This document shows positions 7,670-16,815 of a stretch of DNA of 64,000 nt, in pieces (the stretch's first letter is position 1; each line of letters begins with the position of its first letter). The notes under the pieces are model-generated. The model had not been told where the DNA came from and did no database searches. It saw only the letters and a list, made by a program, of their open reading frames with translations. Source of the stretch: Latilactobacillus sakei subsp. sakei DSM 20017 = JCM 1157 (GTDB lineage Bacteria; Bacillota; Bacilli; Lactobacillales; Lactobacillaceae); NCBI RefSeq assembly GCF_002370355.1, contig NZ_AP017929.1:1116001-1180000 (forward strand). The letters run 5' to 3'. Position numbers and translations under genes: made by a program.

Positions 7670-8581
7670 GTGTTAAGTCAAATCAACGCATTTTTAGAAG
7701 CAAATCAAACAATTAATGTTAAAACCAATGAACCTTTAAGTAAATATACCTTCACCAAAACCGGTGGTCCGGCTGATTTATTAGCCTTACCAACGTCAGT
7801 TCCTGAAGTGCGCCAACTATTAGTAGCCGCTAAGCAGAATCAATTACCAATTACTGTGATCGGGAATGCTAGTAATTTAATCGTCCGTGATGACGGGATT
7901 AGTGGCTTAGTGATTATCTTGACCGCCATGGATCAAATCGATGTGCAGGGCACAACTGTGGTTGCACAAGCCGGAGCTGGGATTATCCAAACCTCTGAGG
8001 CTGCCTATAGTGGTAGTTTGACGGGGTTAGAATTTGCGGCTGGGATTCCTGGAAGCGTTGGGGGCGCGGTATTCATGAATGCTGGGGCATACGGTGGTGA
8101 GATTAGTGATGTCTTAACATCTGCCGAAATTTTAACGCAGGATAATGAAATTGAAACGTTAACGAACGTCGAATTAAATTTCAGCTACCGGCATAGTTTA
8201 ATCCAAGAAAATGGGAGTATTGTATTGTCAGCCCGTTTTGAAATGGCTAAAGGTGTTGCACCAACCATCCGCGAGAAAATGGATGAGTTAAACGCATTAC
8301 GCGCTGCTAAACAACCGTTGGAATATCCTTCATGTGGGAGTGTCTTTAAACGACCAGTGGGCCATTTTGTGGGGCCTTTAATTCAAAAAGCAGGCCTTCA
8401 AGGACATCAAATTGGCGGCGCACAAGTTTCAGAAAAACACGCTGGTTTTATTGTTAATCGTGGCGGCGCAACTGCCACTGATTATTTAACGTTAATTGCG
8501 TATATTCAAGAAACAATTTGGCACAAATTCGAAGTTCGCCTTGAACCAGAAGTGCGAATTATCGGTAAAAAATCAGAATAG
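7670..8581 (+). CDS. murB: UDP-N-acetylenolpyruvoylglucosamine reductase
   Basis: About 303 aa. Flavoenzyme of peptidoglycan precursor synthesis, reducing UDP-GlcNAc-enolpyruvate to UDP-MurNAc with NADPH. Type IIa MurB features: TFTKTGGPADLLALP, VIGNASNLIVRDDGISGLVI, GLEFAAGIPGSVGGAVFMNAG for FAD binding, then YPSCGSVFKRP with the catalytic Ser, and the final Glu within LEPEVRIIGK. The start is taken as the GTG at 7670; the upstream in-frame TTG at 7652 lies in the Shine-Dalgarno GAGAGGA. Confidence 0.95.
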   Translation: MLSQINAFLEANQTINVKTNEPLSKYTFTKTGGPADLLALPTSVPEVRQLLVAAKQNQLPITVIGNASNLIVRDDGISGLVIILTAMDQIDVQGTTVVAQAGAGIIQTSEAAYSGSLTGLEFAAGIPGSVGGAVFMNAGAYGGEISDVLTSAEILTQDNEIETLTNVELNFSYRHSLIQENGSIVLSARFEMAKGVAPTIREKMDELNALRAAKQPLEYPSCGSVFKRPVGHFVGPLIQKAGLQGHQIGGAQVSEKHAGFIVNRGGATATDYLTLIAYIQETIWHKFEVRLEPEVRIIGKKSE

Positions 8582-8640
8582 TGAAAATGGGGGCCAGTCA
8601 TTGTACGACCCCTATTTTTGCATGAAAGTGAGGGATTTAG

Positions 8641-10755
8641 ATGGCTATCATTGAAGCTGTTATTTTGTTAGTGATGCTGTTGATTGTCGCTAATATCATC
8701 GGTCACTATGTACCACGACTACCGGTCAGCCTGATTGAAATTGGGTTGGGCTTGCTGGTGGCACTACTTTTTTCAGTTGAGATTCCATTAAAAACAGATT
8801 GGTTTATGTTAGTGTTTGTCGCGCCGTTGTTGTTTAACGACGGCCGCCGGTTTCCTAAAAGGGAATTATGGGCGCTGCGAGGACCGATTATTGGAAACGC
8901 GATTTTCTTAGTATTTGTCACTACATTGATTGGGGGCTTAGCGATTCATTTGCTAGTGCCTAAGTTGCCATTGGCGGCGAGTTTTGCGTTAGCCGCTATT
9001 TTATCACCAACGGATCCGATGGCGGTCCAGTCGATTTCAGAACAAGCTGACTTGCCGCCACGTGTTTTACATTTGGTTAGTGGCGAAAGTTTAATTAACG
9101 ATGCCAGTGGCTTGATTAGTTTTAAATACGGGATTGCCGCTGCGGTAACTGGCTACTTCTCGATTCAACAAGCTGCCGGTGATTTCTTATACATCAGTAT
9201 CGTTGGCGCAATTGCTGGGATGTTGTTGATGTATGCAATTCATTTTATTCGACTGTTTATGTTGCAACAAGGGATTGAAGATGTTGTTTTCCACACCGTC
9301 TTGCAGTTGATTACCCCCTTTGTGATTTATCTAGTGGTTGAAGATTTACTCCATGCCTCAGGTGTGATTGCCGTGGTTGTGGCTGGGATTATTAGTCACG
9401 CAAGTCGCAATATTTACTTGGATTATTTACCAGAATTAAAATTAGTGACGGAACAAACTTGGTCGATTGGTGTTTATTTATTGAATGGCCTTGTCTTTTT
9501 AATCTTAGGGATTGAATTACCAGTTGCGATGAGGGGGACGGTGCATAGTCCACTGATTAATACGGGAGAAGAAATTCTCCTGGTATTAGCGGTTTGGGGA
9601 ATTCTAATTTTAATTCGAACCTGTTGGACATTAAGTTACTTGTTGTACACCAACAAATCGAATCCGAAGCAATTAAAAGATAACCTTAAAATTTCAGTCC
9701 TTTCAGGGCTTTCAGGTGTGCGAGGAGCCATTACGATGGCCGGGGTGCTTTCTGTACCGACTGTGCTTGCTGATGGGTCACCATTTCCAGAACGCGGTTT
9801 AATGCTATTTATTGCAGCCGGCGTTATTATCGTTAGCTTGGTGATGGCGATTATCTTTATCCCAATATTAACTAAGGTGAGAACGCCGATTGAATTACGG
9901 GGGACTGCCCACGAAGATACAAATGATGAGACAGGACTCGTACCAGTTGATGATCAACTGCTGAGTGAATTTGATGCCAAAATCTATATGTATCGTGTGG
10001 CAGTTGGGACGGTTGAATCGCTGCGTCATATTGAAAATAATCGGGCGGCACTAGATTTAATTGCTGAATATCAACTGATGATGCGCCGTTTTGAAAATCA
10101 ACAAAATGAGCAGACAGAAGGCGATGAATTACCACCGTTGATTGCAGAAGAATTAATTTTGCGGCAGGTTGCCTTTGAAGGGGAACGGCAAAAATTAGAA
10201 ACATTGCGGTCTGATGGTGAAATTACGGCCAAAACTTACCGTCGTGGTAAACGGAAATTACGGCAAAAACAAATTGCTTTGTCGGTGATTGGCAGTAATT
10301 TCAGTTGGCGTCATGTCCAATTGATGTTTTATAGAGGTTTGACGATGTTGAAGCGATTGATAGCGAGATTAAAGACATCGCAGAAATCGACAGCGGCGCT
10401 CACTGAATGGCGAACGACCGAAAAGGAAATGGCTAAAGCGGGCATCAAACAACTGTCGTATTTCTTGAAACAACCTGAGAACCGGCAGCATCATTATAAC
10501 CGGCAAGTTATTTATCAAATTATTATTCGTTACCGGAATCAAATTGAAAATATGAAAAATATCGGCCATACGAAGACGGATATTTACGAACAACAACTAC
10601 AAAAATTACGAATCAAGGCGCTAACGAGTGAACGACTTGCGATTCAAGAATTATTGGAACAGCATAAGATTTCATGGGGATTGGCGGATGAGTTACGCAA
10701 AGATATTAACTACGCTGAAAACGCGTTGATCTTGGCGGACACGGATACGGAATAA
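8641..10755 (+). CDS. Na+/H+ antiporter, CPA1 (NhaP) family
   Basis: 704 aa. About 12 membrane helices occupy residues 1-425, with the CPA1 motif SPTDPMAVQSI near residue 121 and SGESLINDASGLISF near residue 145, which include the ion-binding Asp residues. Residues from about 430 onward form a large, charged, alpha-helical cytoplasmic domain rich in Arg, Lys and Gln. It probably exchanges Na+ or K+ for H+ and serves pH/sodium homeostasis. It has its own terminator and sits between murB and the convergent YfhO gene. Confidence 0.92.
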   Translation: MAIIEAVILLVMLLIVANIIGHYVPRLPVSLIEIGLGLLVALLFSVEIPLKTDWFMLVFVAPLLFNDGRRFPKRELWALRGPIIGNAIFLVFVTTLIGGLAIHLLVPKLPLAASFALAAILSPTDPMAVQSISEQADLPPRVLHLVSGESLINDASGLISFKYGIAAAVTGYFSIQQAAGDFLYISIVGAIAGMLLMYAIHFIRLFMLQQGIEDVVFHTVLQLITPFVIYLVVEDLLHASGVIAVVVAGIISHASRNIYLDYLPELKLVTEQTWSIGVYLLNGLVFLILGIELPVAMRGTVHSPLINTGEEILLVLAVWGILILIRTCWTLSYLLYTNKSNPKQLKDNLKISVLSGLSGVRGAITMAGVLSVPTVLADGSPFPERGLMLFIAAGVIIVSLVMAIIFIPILTKVRTPIELRGTAHEDTNDETGLVPVDDQLLSEFDAKIYMYRVAVGTVESLRHIENNRAALDLIAEYQLMMRRFENQQNEQTEGDELPPLIAEELILRQVAFEGERQKLETLRSDGEITAKTYRRGKRKLRQKQIALSVIGSNFSWRHVQLMFYRGLTMLKRLIARLKTSQKSTAALTEWRTTEKEMAKAGIKQLSYFLKQPENRQHHYNRQVIYQIIIRYRNQIENMKNIGHTKTDIYEQQLQKLRIKALTSERLAIQELLEQHKISWGLADELRKDINYAENALILADTDTE

Positions 10756-10797
10756 AAAGACGTTCAGGCAAAATTAATTTTGCCCGAACGTCTTTTT
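10754..10797. terminator. Bidirectional terminator between antiporter and YfhO genes
   Basis: AAAAAGACGTTC and its complement with an inner GGCAAAAT/ATTTTGCC stem, T-rich on both sides. It serves the antiporter gene and, after repeat copy E, the convergent YfhO gene. Confidence 0.85.
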
Positions 10798-10821
10798 ATT
10801 CTGTTTAAATATGATTTGTCT

Positions 10822-10937
10822 AAACGTGTTCTATAAGTCATATTCCTGTGGTTAACGCCGAACGACGAATAATTGCTAACGCAATTATCCGCCGCTCTCT
10901 GTTAATCCTCAGAATATACCCGACTTATACCACACTC
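10822..10937 (-). repeat. Structured intergenic repeat, copy E
   Basis: 116 nt on the minus strand, beginning GAGTGT and ending ACACGTTT. Outer arms GTGT..TATAAGTC pair with GACTTATA..ACAC; second arms GATTAAC/GTTAAC; inner hairpin ATAATTGC-gtta-GCAATTAT. The arm sequences differ from the other copies but remain complementary. It begins about 8 bp after the YfhO stop codon and ends before the terminator. Confidence 0.7.
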
Positions 10938-10944
10938 TTCTTTT

Positions 10945-13560
10945 TTAAAATAATCGTCTTCTTCTAAAATAGCGCGTTATAATCGCAATTAAGATTGCCA
11001 TTAGTCCTGATACCACTGAGATTAGAAGCCCTAGTTTGAAATAAGGTGGCCGGTAAGTCAGTTCAATTTGGTGATGACCCGCTTTTAATGGAACTGCGAT
11101 GAAGTTCTTGAGCCCTTTGACTGCTTTTACGGGGTGGTTATCGACCGTTACTTGCCAGCCAGGGGCATAAGGAATCGTCGTCATTAAGACCTGATCCTTG
11201 TGCTTGATCGTGATATCACCGCTGATATGGGTATTTGAAAAGTGTTTGATGTGTAACGGTGATTGTTTTAATTGCGTTGTAATCTTGCTTAATGTTTCCA
11301 AGTTAAGACTGTAGAGATTGATGTTTTGAAGCCAAATTTCATCCTTTGAAAAGGCGATGTCTAACGTCTGTGGTTTCCCGAGTGCCTTGTTAGTCAAGTT
11401 AAGTGCAACCGTATCTCTAAAGGTATCGTATTGCGTAATCGGTTGACCGTTTAACGTCAAGCGCACAGCATTCTTCTCGAGACTTGAGCCCAGTGTTAAA
11501 TAGTAAGGGTCATTCGTCGTCGGCGTGAAGGTGTAGGTCACGTGCGCATCTTTTTTAGAATTAATGCGGAGGAAGGTTTCGTTTAACTTCGGTTTTTGTT
11601 TAGTATTTTGATAAGAAACGGTGTTGAAATATTGAAGGGTAAATAATTGATTGCCAAGTGTTGGATTATCCGTTAGCTTGGTTGCAATGTTCCCCTGTTC
11701 AAGAATCGGATAGTCCGCCGTGACTTTATGCTTAAGCACTTTATCAGAAGCCGCAAAACCGAGTGGTAACGCATTATCATTTTGATAAATAGCAATCTGA
11801 CCGTTTTGCTTGATTTGGCGATAGTCACTTAAATCGGGTTTGTTGGTACTGCGCGGCACGGTTGCTTGGACGCTGGTGCTGTTTAAATAATACCGATAAC
11901 TTAATAATGCATCAGTGAACATCGTTTGGTTGGTATCGGCAACGGAACCATCACCAGCAGGTTCACCGATACTACCCATGAATTTAGGATAGCTCGGTTC
12001 CAACATCGAATTAAAGTGAGAACCGCCGAAATAATTGGCTTGCATCGGATCATTTTTAGTCCGCATGAACGTTTTACCAATCCGTTGGAATGGGACCTTG
12101 TTAGGGACGGCGGCGATAGCTGATTGGAGTTGTTCAGTATAATCAGCGTAATCCTTTTGTGAAACGTAGCTAATTTGATTTAAGCTGAGAACTGCATTGG
12201 CGGTCATTTCGCCGCCGGTAACCAGTAATAAAAAGACGGTAGTATAGCGTTTGAAGCGTGCTGGCAACATTAAAATTAAGCTGACCGCGATTAAAAAACC
12301 AACGCTAAGGAGTACTTGTCGTTCAGATAACGCCGAAAATGTTTTGACGTGTTTGAAAGTATAAGCAAGTGATGCCGCTAGTAGTAAAAGTGGTGCTAGC
12401 AAACTGTACCACTTAAACTGTGGCTGATAATGCAATCGCTGAACAGCTAAGACAATTAGCCAGAAACTAATCACATAAGAGAAGCGATAAGGGTACCAAA
12501 CTGGGAATTGCATGCCGTGCCAGAGTAAATCGAGTGGTTCAAAGCACAGTGATAAGCCGAGAAAAGCAGTCACTAGTAATGCGGCCAGTCGTTCTTTAAT
12601 CGGAATGCTACGGGTTAGGAAATAGGCGATAAAACCAATTAAAACGAGACTGCCAACGAAAATGTTGGGTTCGCCTTTTGGCATCTGATCGAAATTGAAA
12701 TTCCCAACCACTAATTTAGAGAGGATTTTGAGGGGATTATATTCAATTTTCCAATGAATCTTTTGAATCGTATATTGGCCCTTACTTTGTGTTAATTGGA
12801 AGAAAGTCGGTAATAACAGCCAAGCCGCTAACAAGCCAGCTAGGATTGAACCACCGGCAAATTTGAGATAGGCGAGGCAAGTTTGGCGCCAAGTTTTAAA
12901 ATGATGGACACTTGCCCAGAAAAAATAAGCAATCACAAATAAACAAACCATGTAGCCCATATAATAGTTAATAATCAATAAGGCCGCTAAGCTAAGTGGG
13001 TATAACCAAAAACGATGGCGCTCAAAGAGTTGTTCGATGCCTAAAACGACTAGTGGCAACCAAATCATGGCGTCTAACCACATCACGTTAAATTGGTTGG
13101 CAATTGCAAAGCCAGATAATGCATAGGCTAGACTGAGTGTTGGCAGCCACCAACCACTTAGTAGACGACTTTTCTTGAGATAATAGGCAAAACTCAGCCC
13201 ACTAAAACCGTATTTGAGCAATACCATGAGCCAAACGCCAAAGCTCAACCATTTACCGGGCGTCAATAAGACGAGTAGGTTAAACGGGCTCATTAAATAG
13301 TAGGCCCAAACGCCGAGCATATCACCGCCAAGTCCCTTGGCAAATGAATAAAAGAAGGTATCGGGATGCTGAAGTAAGGTCGTTCTAAAATAGGCAAAAA
13401 AATCGATGTATTGTTGCCCTAAATCAACCGTCATAATTGTTTGTCCGCCAAACGGAAAGACGTGGCGACTTAAGCCATAAATAAAAATAATGGCAAAAGG
13501 AAGTAAGAAGCTAAGGCCTAATGCGTAGTGGCGTCGTAAAAAAGTGTATAATCGAGTCAC
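10945..13560 (-). CDS. YfhO family multispanning membrane protein
   Basis: 871 aa. The first ~480 residues contain a dozen or more hydrophobic helices and the YfhO hallmark QYIDFFAYFRTTL.HPD near residue 50. The last ~380 residues form a long extracytoplasmic region with WQVTVDNHPVKAVKG, ending in one more helix and a basic RRRR tail. YfhO proteins in Firmicutes are GT-C-like and have been linked to glycosylation of teichoic acids or to polytopic envelope glycosyl transfer; a precise substrate is inference only. It is transcribed alone, divergent from the PBP gene. Confidence 0.85.
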   Translation of the reverse strand: MTRLYTFLRRHYALGLSFLLPFAIIFIYGLSRHVFPFGGQTIMTVDLGQQYIDFFAYFRTTLLQHPDTFFYSFAKGLGGDMLGVWAYYLMSPFNLLVLLTPGKWLSFGVWLMVLLKYGFSGLSFAYYLKKSRLLSGWWLPTLSLAYALSGFAIANQFNVMWLDAMIWLPLVVLGIEQLFERHRFWLYPLSLAALLIINYYMGYMVCLFVIAYFFWASVHHFKTWRQTCLAYLKFAGGSILAGLLAAWLLLPTFFQLTQSKGQYTIQKIHWKIEYNPLKILSKLVVGNFNFDQMPKGEPNIFVGSLVLIGFIAYFLTRSIPIKERLAALLVTAFLGLSLCFEPLDLLWHGMQFPVWYPYRFSYVISFWLIVLAVQRLHYQPQFKWYSLLAPLLLLAASLAYTFKHVKTFSALSERQVLLSVGFLIAVSLILMLPARFKRYTTVFLLLVTGGEMTANAVLSLNQISYVSQKDYADYTEQLQSAIAAVPNKVPFQRIGKTFMRTKNDPMQANYFGGSHFNSMLEPSYPKFMGSIGEPAGDGSVADTNQTMFTDALLSYRYYLNSTSVQATVPRSTNKPDLSDYRQIKQNGQIAIYQNDNALPLGFAASDKVLKHKVTADYPILEQGNIATKLTDNPTLGNQLFTLQYFNTVSYQNTKQKPKLNETFLRINSKKDAHVTYTFTPTTNDPYYLTLGSSLEKNAVRLTLNGQPITQYDTFRDTVALNLTNKALGKPQTLDIAFSKDEIWLQNINLYSLNLETLSKITTQLKQSPLHIKHFSNTHISGDITIKHKDQVLMTTIPYAPGWQVTVDNHPVKAVKGLKNFIAVPLKAGHHQIELTYRPPYFKLGLLISVVSGLMAILIAIITRYFRRRRLF

Positions 13561-13829
13561 GAGAAACCTCCAATTAATAAAAAAATCTAAAAATTAGTTT
13601 GATGAACAGCTTTTAATGATGAAAAGCTGTAAAATATAACAGTAATGTTAATCCTCTTTAGGATACCATAATCTCACTTGAATTTAGAGATTGGGCATAG
13701 CTTGTTATGGATAATTTTGCTAAACTTAACCAATGAAGCATATGCTATGTACAACAATCTTATTTTATTAAGATTTAAATAAAGAATCGCAAGGCTTTTT
13801 CAAAAAGCCTAATAATAAGGAGTAACTGA
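13561..13829. other. Divergent intergenic region between YfhO and PBP genes
   Basis: 269 bp, AT-rich, holding the promoters of both genes. Three inverted repeats are visible: CAGCTTTT/AAAAGCTG around 13607-13630, AATCTTA/TAAGATT around 13757-13775, and a 9-bp perfect repeat at 13792-13810 close to the PBP ribosome binding site. No convincing ORF is present. Confidence 0.6.
13792..13810 (+). promoter_or_regulatory. Hairpin just upstream of the PBP ribosome binding site
   Basis: AGGCTTTTT-C-AAAAAGCCT can fold into a stable stem 6 bp before AAGGAG. It resembles a terminator stem without a following T-run. Confidence 0.4.
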
Positions 13830-15944
13830 TTGTCCGTGAAAATTATGAAGAAAAAAACCAAGAGAAACCGGGAGAGATCCCATATTCCATTCAGACTTAA
13901 CTTCCTATTTTTTATCGTTTTTGCATTATTTGCAGCCTTGATTATTCAATTGGGGCGCTTGCAAGTTTTAAATGGTGCGAGTTATCAGGCGATGGTCAAT
14001 AGTACCGATAAAAAAATCGTGACAGGCAATGTCCCTCGGGGGATGGTTTTAGATGCCAAGGGGCGTGTGTTGGTCGGCAATAGTGCTAAATCAGCAATTA
14101 CGTATACGAAGAATATGAACGTCTTGGCGGATAAAATGTATGCGGAGGCTAATCAGTTAACGAAATATCTAACCATCGATAAGTTGGATACGTTGACGGA
14201 ACGTGATCAGATTGATTATTACCTCAGCAATCCGAAGAATCTTAAAAAATGGAATGCTCGCCTACCAAAATCTAAAAAAGTAGCGGCTGATGGTTCTAAA
14301 ATTCCGGATAAGACGGTTTATCAATCAACAATTGATCTTGTTGAAAAGTCATTTACTGGCTTATCAGATAAACAAAAACAAGCCGCAGCGATTTTTAAAA
14401 TCATGAGTGGTGCTTATCAACTCTCAACAGTTTACATCAAGAATGACAATGTAACGGATAAAGAAATTGCTGAAATTAGTGAACATTTAACCAGTTTACC
14501 TGGGATCAATGTCGGGACCGATTGGGAACGCTCATATCCTAACGGTGATTCAATGCGCAGTATTATCGGGCATGTTTCAACAGAAGAACAAGGATTACCA
14601 GAAGACGGTATCAATTCGTTATTAGCCCAAGGCTATTCACGAAACGACCGGGTTGGGACCAGTTATTTAGAAAAGCAATACGAAAGTATTTTGCATGGCT
14701 CTAAATCACAAACCCAAGTGGAAGTTGGTAATAACAACCAAATTCTCTCAAGCAAAGTGCTCTTCAAGGGCCAAAAAGGAAGTAATTTAAACTTAACCAT
14801 CGATCAAGCCTACCAAACAAAAGTGGAAGCAGCCTTGAAGAAAATCTATGCCAAAGCAGTCGCTGCTGGCGCAACGACTTACTCTGACGGTGCTTACGCG
14901 GTTGCGATGAATCCAAAAACCGGTGCGATTTTAGCGATGGCTGGTGAACAAAACGACCGTACTACTAAGCAAGCCAGCGATGACGCGCTAGGGGTTATCA
15001 ATCGCACCTTCGTCATGGGTTCTGCTGTCAAAGGGGCCACAGTGATGGGTGGGATGATGGACGGTGTTATTTCACCAAGTAATAATACCTTGCCGGATAC
15101 GCCAATTTATTTACCAAGTACCCCAGTTAAGAAATCTGTTTACCCAGTGGGGACTTTCGGGTCATTATCAGCACAATCGGCTTTGGAAGTTTCTTCCAAT
15201 ATTTACATGATGCAATTAGCATTGCGCGAAGGGAAAGCTGAGTACATTCCCAATAAGAGCATCAAGATTTCACCGGATATCTTTACAAAAATGCGGGGTT
15301 ACTTCAATCAATTTGGTTTAGGTCAAAAAACAGGTATCGATTTACCAGGTGAAGCAAAAGGGATTGAAGGACCAACTTTAACGGATGATGGGAGTACAGC
15401 CGTGGGTTCCGCACTGGATTTATCCTACGGGAACTACGATGCCTATACCTTGATTCAATTGGCACAATATATTTCAGCAATTGCCAACGGTGGTAACCGG
15501 ATGAAACCTTATTTGGTGGATTCCATTCAACAAACAGGGACGGATGGAAATCTAGGTAAACTCGAATCTAAGACTAGTCCAACGGTCTTGAACACGATTA
15601 ACGCACCAAAATCGTACTTTAATGTTGTTAAAGAAGGGATGTACAACGTTGTCAACGGGACTAATGCTTGGGGGACAGCGCACACCTTGAAAGATATCAA
15701 ACCAACCTTTGGCGCTAAAACAGGGACGGCGCAATCATTTGCACGTGAAGATCCTAATGATTCAAACAGCAAGCAAGTGGAAACCGTCACATCAAGTCTT
15801 GTTGGGTTCGCCCCATATAATGATCCACAAGTCGCCATCGCGATTGTTTTCCCTAACTTGACATCCGATGAAGGGCACTACAATACCTTGTTGGCGCGTG
15901 AAATGATTACCGATTACTACAAATTAAATAATATTTCAAAATGA
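13830..15944 (+). CDS. Class B penicillin-binding protein (PBP2B type)
   Basis: 704 aa. Membrane-anchored DD-transpeptidase for cell-wall cross-linking, probably at the division septum. A basic N-terminus is followed by one membrane helix (FLFFIVFALFAALIIQLGRL), then the dimerisation domain and the transpeptidase domain. Catalytic motifs: S398-A-V-K401, SSN near 455, KTG at 630-632. No PASTA repeats, which fits PBP2B/PbpB of lactobacilli. The TTG at 13830 has AAGGAG seven bases upstream; GTG 13836 or ATG 13845 remain possible. It is not inside a mraY-ftsZ cluster here. Confidence 0.92.
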   Translation: MSVKIMKKKTKRNRERSHIPFRLNFLFFIVFALFAALIIQLGRLQVLNGASYQAMVNSTDKKIVTGNVPRGMVLDAKGRVLVGNSAKSAITYTKNMNVLADKMYAEANQLTKYLTIDKLDTLTERDQIDYYLSNPKNLKKWNARLPKSKKVAADGSKIPDKTVYQSTIDLVEKSFTGLSDKQKQAAAIFKIMSGAYQLSTVYIKNDNVTDKEIAEISEHLTSLPGINVGTDWERSYPNGDSMRSIIGHVSTEEQGLPEDGINSLLAQGYSRNDRVGTSYLEKQYESILHGSKSQTQVEVGNNNQILSSKVLFKGQKGSNLNLTIDQAYQTKVEAALKKIYAKAVAAGATTYSDGAYAVAMNPKTGAILAMAGEQNDRTTKQASDDALGVINRTFVMGSAVKGATVMGGMMDGVISPSNNTLPDTPIYLPSTPVKKSVYPVGTFGSLSAQSALEVSSNIYMMQLALREGKAEYIPNKSIKISPDIFTKMRGYFNQFGLGQKTGIDLPGEAKGIEGPTLTDDGSTAVGSALDLSYGNYDAYTLIQLAQYISAIANGGNRMKPYLVDSIQQTGTDGNLGKLESKTSPTVLNTINAPKSYFNVVKEGMYNVVNGTNAWGTAHTLKDIKPTFGAKTGTAQSFAREDPNDSNSKQVETVTSSLVGFAPYNDPQVAIAIVFPNLTSDEGHYNTLLAREMITDYYKLNNISK

Positions 15945-15961
15945 AATATTGCGAATTAACC

Positions 15962-15990
15962 TTTTCAGATACTAGAAAAAATGGTATGAT
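15962..15990 (+). promoter_or_regulatory. Probable rpmG promoter
   Basis: TTTTCA at 15962-15967, 17-bp spacer, TATGAT at 15985-15990 preceded by TGG (extended -10). Confidence 0.6.
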
Positions 15991-16052
15991 ACTAAGAGTC
16001 TAAGAATTAAACAGTTTTTTAGAAATTTACTTACAGCTTGGAGGCTATATCA

Positions 16053-16202
16053 ATGCGTGTTCACATTACAATGGAATGTACAGAATGTCACGAACGTAGT
16101 TACTTATCAAACAAAAATAAACGTAACAATCCAGATCGCTTGGAATTAAAGAAATATTGCCCACGCGAACGCAAAGTAACTTTACACCGTGAAACTAAAT
16201 AG
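16053..16202 (+). CDS. rpmG: 50S ribosomal protein L33
   Basis: A 49-aa protein starting [19 protein letters not shown]. The paired Cys (CTEC near residues 9-12) with a later KYCPRERK Cys shows the zinc-ribbon-like form, though only three Cys are present. GGAGG lies upstream at the right spacing. Structural protein of the large ribosomal subunit; it has its own promoter and terminator. Confidence 0.95.
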   Translation: MRVHITMECTECHERSYLSNKNKRNNPDRLELKKYCPRERKVTLHRETK

Positions 16203-16210
16203 TGACGCAT

Positions 16211-16244
16211 AAAAAAAGCCGGGGCGCTTGCCCGGGCTTTTTTT
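16211..16244 (+). terminator. Terminator after rpmG
   Basis: GC-rich stem (AGCCgGGGC with one mismatch to its complement) with A-run before and seven T after. Confidence 0.8.
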
Positions 16245-16260
16245 GTTAGGAGGGGTCTTC

Positions 16261-16803
16261 GTGCAAACTAAGCAACAAGTCCGACAACAGGGTTTGGCAG
16301 CGTTACAGCGTTTAGCCCAACAACCCGCTAACAAGCAACAACAAGAAGCAATCTTGTTACAAAAATTAATTGACAGTGCGGCTTTTCAATCCGCAACCGT
16401 GATTGGAATGACGCTTAATCAACCGATTGAAGTCGCAACGCAACCGATTATTGAGGCTGCACAAGCGGCTGGTAAACGGATTGTAGTGCCCAGAACCTTG
16501 CCTAAGCGTCAGATGGCCTTTTATGAGTTGACACCAACAACGGTCCTTGAGAGAAGTCATTTTGACGTCTTAGAGCCGCAGATAACTGGTGAGCCAATTG
16601 TGCCGGACTTAATGATTGTGCCAGGGGTTGTCTTTAGTCTAGACGGTTGGCGTGTTGGTTTTGGTGGTGGGTATTATGATCGCTATCTGGCAGCGCATCA
16701 GATGAACAATGTTGCACTCGCTTTAAAGCCACAACAAGTGAAGGTGCCTGATTGGTCAGTTGATCAATTTGATGTTAAACTAAAGCACATTATTACGGCT
16801 TAA
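16261..16803 (+). CDS. 5-formyltetrahydrofolate cyclo-ligase
   Basis: About 180 aa. ATP-dependent conversion of 5-formyl-THF to 5,10-methenyl-THF. The C-terminal signature is VPGVVFSLDGWRVGFGGGYYDRYLA, and PRTLPKRQMAFYE precedes it. The GTG at 16261 follows AGGAGG; extension further upstream would run into the rpmG terminator. Equivalent to Bacillus yqgN, and the order yqgN-rhomboid-yqgQ-glcK is conserved with B. subtilis. Confidence 0.93.
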   Translation: MQTKQQVRQQGLAALQRLAQQPANKQQQEAILLQKLIDSAAFQSATVIGMTLNQPIEVATQPIIEAAQAAGKRIVVPRTLPKRQMAFYELTPTTVLERSHFDVLEPQITGEPIVPDLMIVPGVVFSLDGWRVGFGGGYYDRYLAAHQMNNVALALKPQQVKVPDWSVDQFDVKLKHIITA

Positions 16804-16815
16804 GAAGGAGAAGAG

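Noticed and set aside
11926-12123. ORFs antisense to the YfhO gene
   Set aside because: Shadow reading frames without a Shine-Dalgarno sequence; YfhO on the other strand is clearly the real gene.
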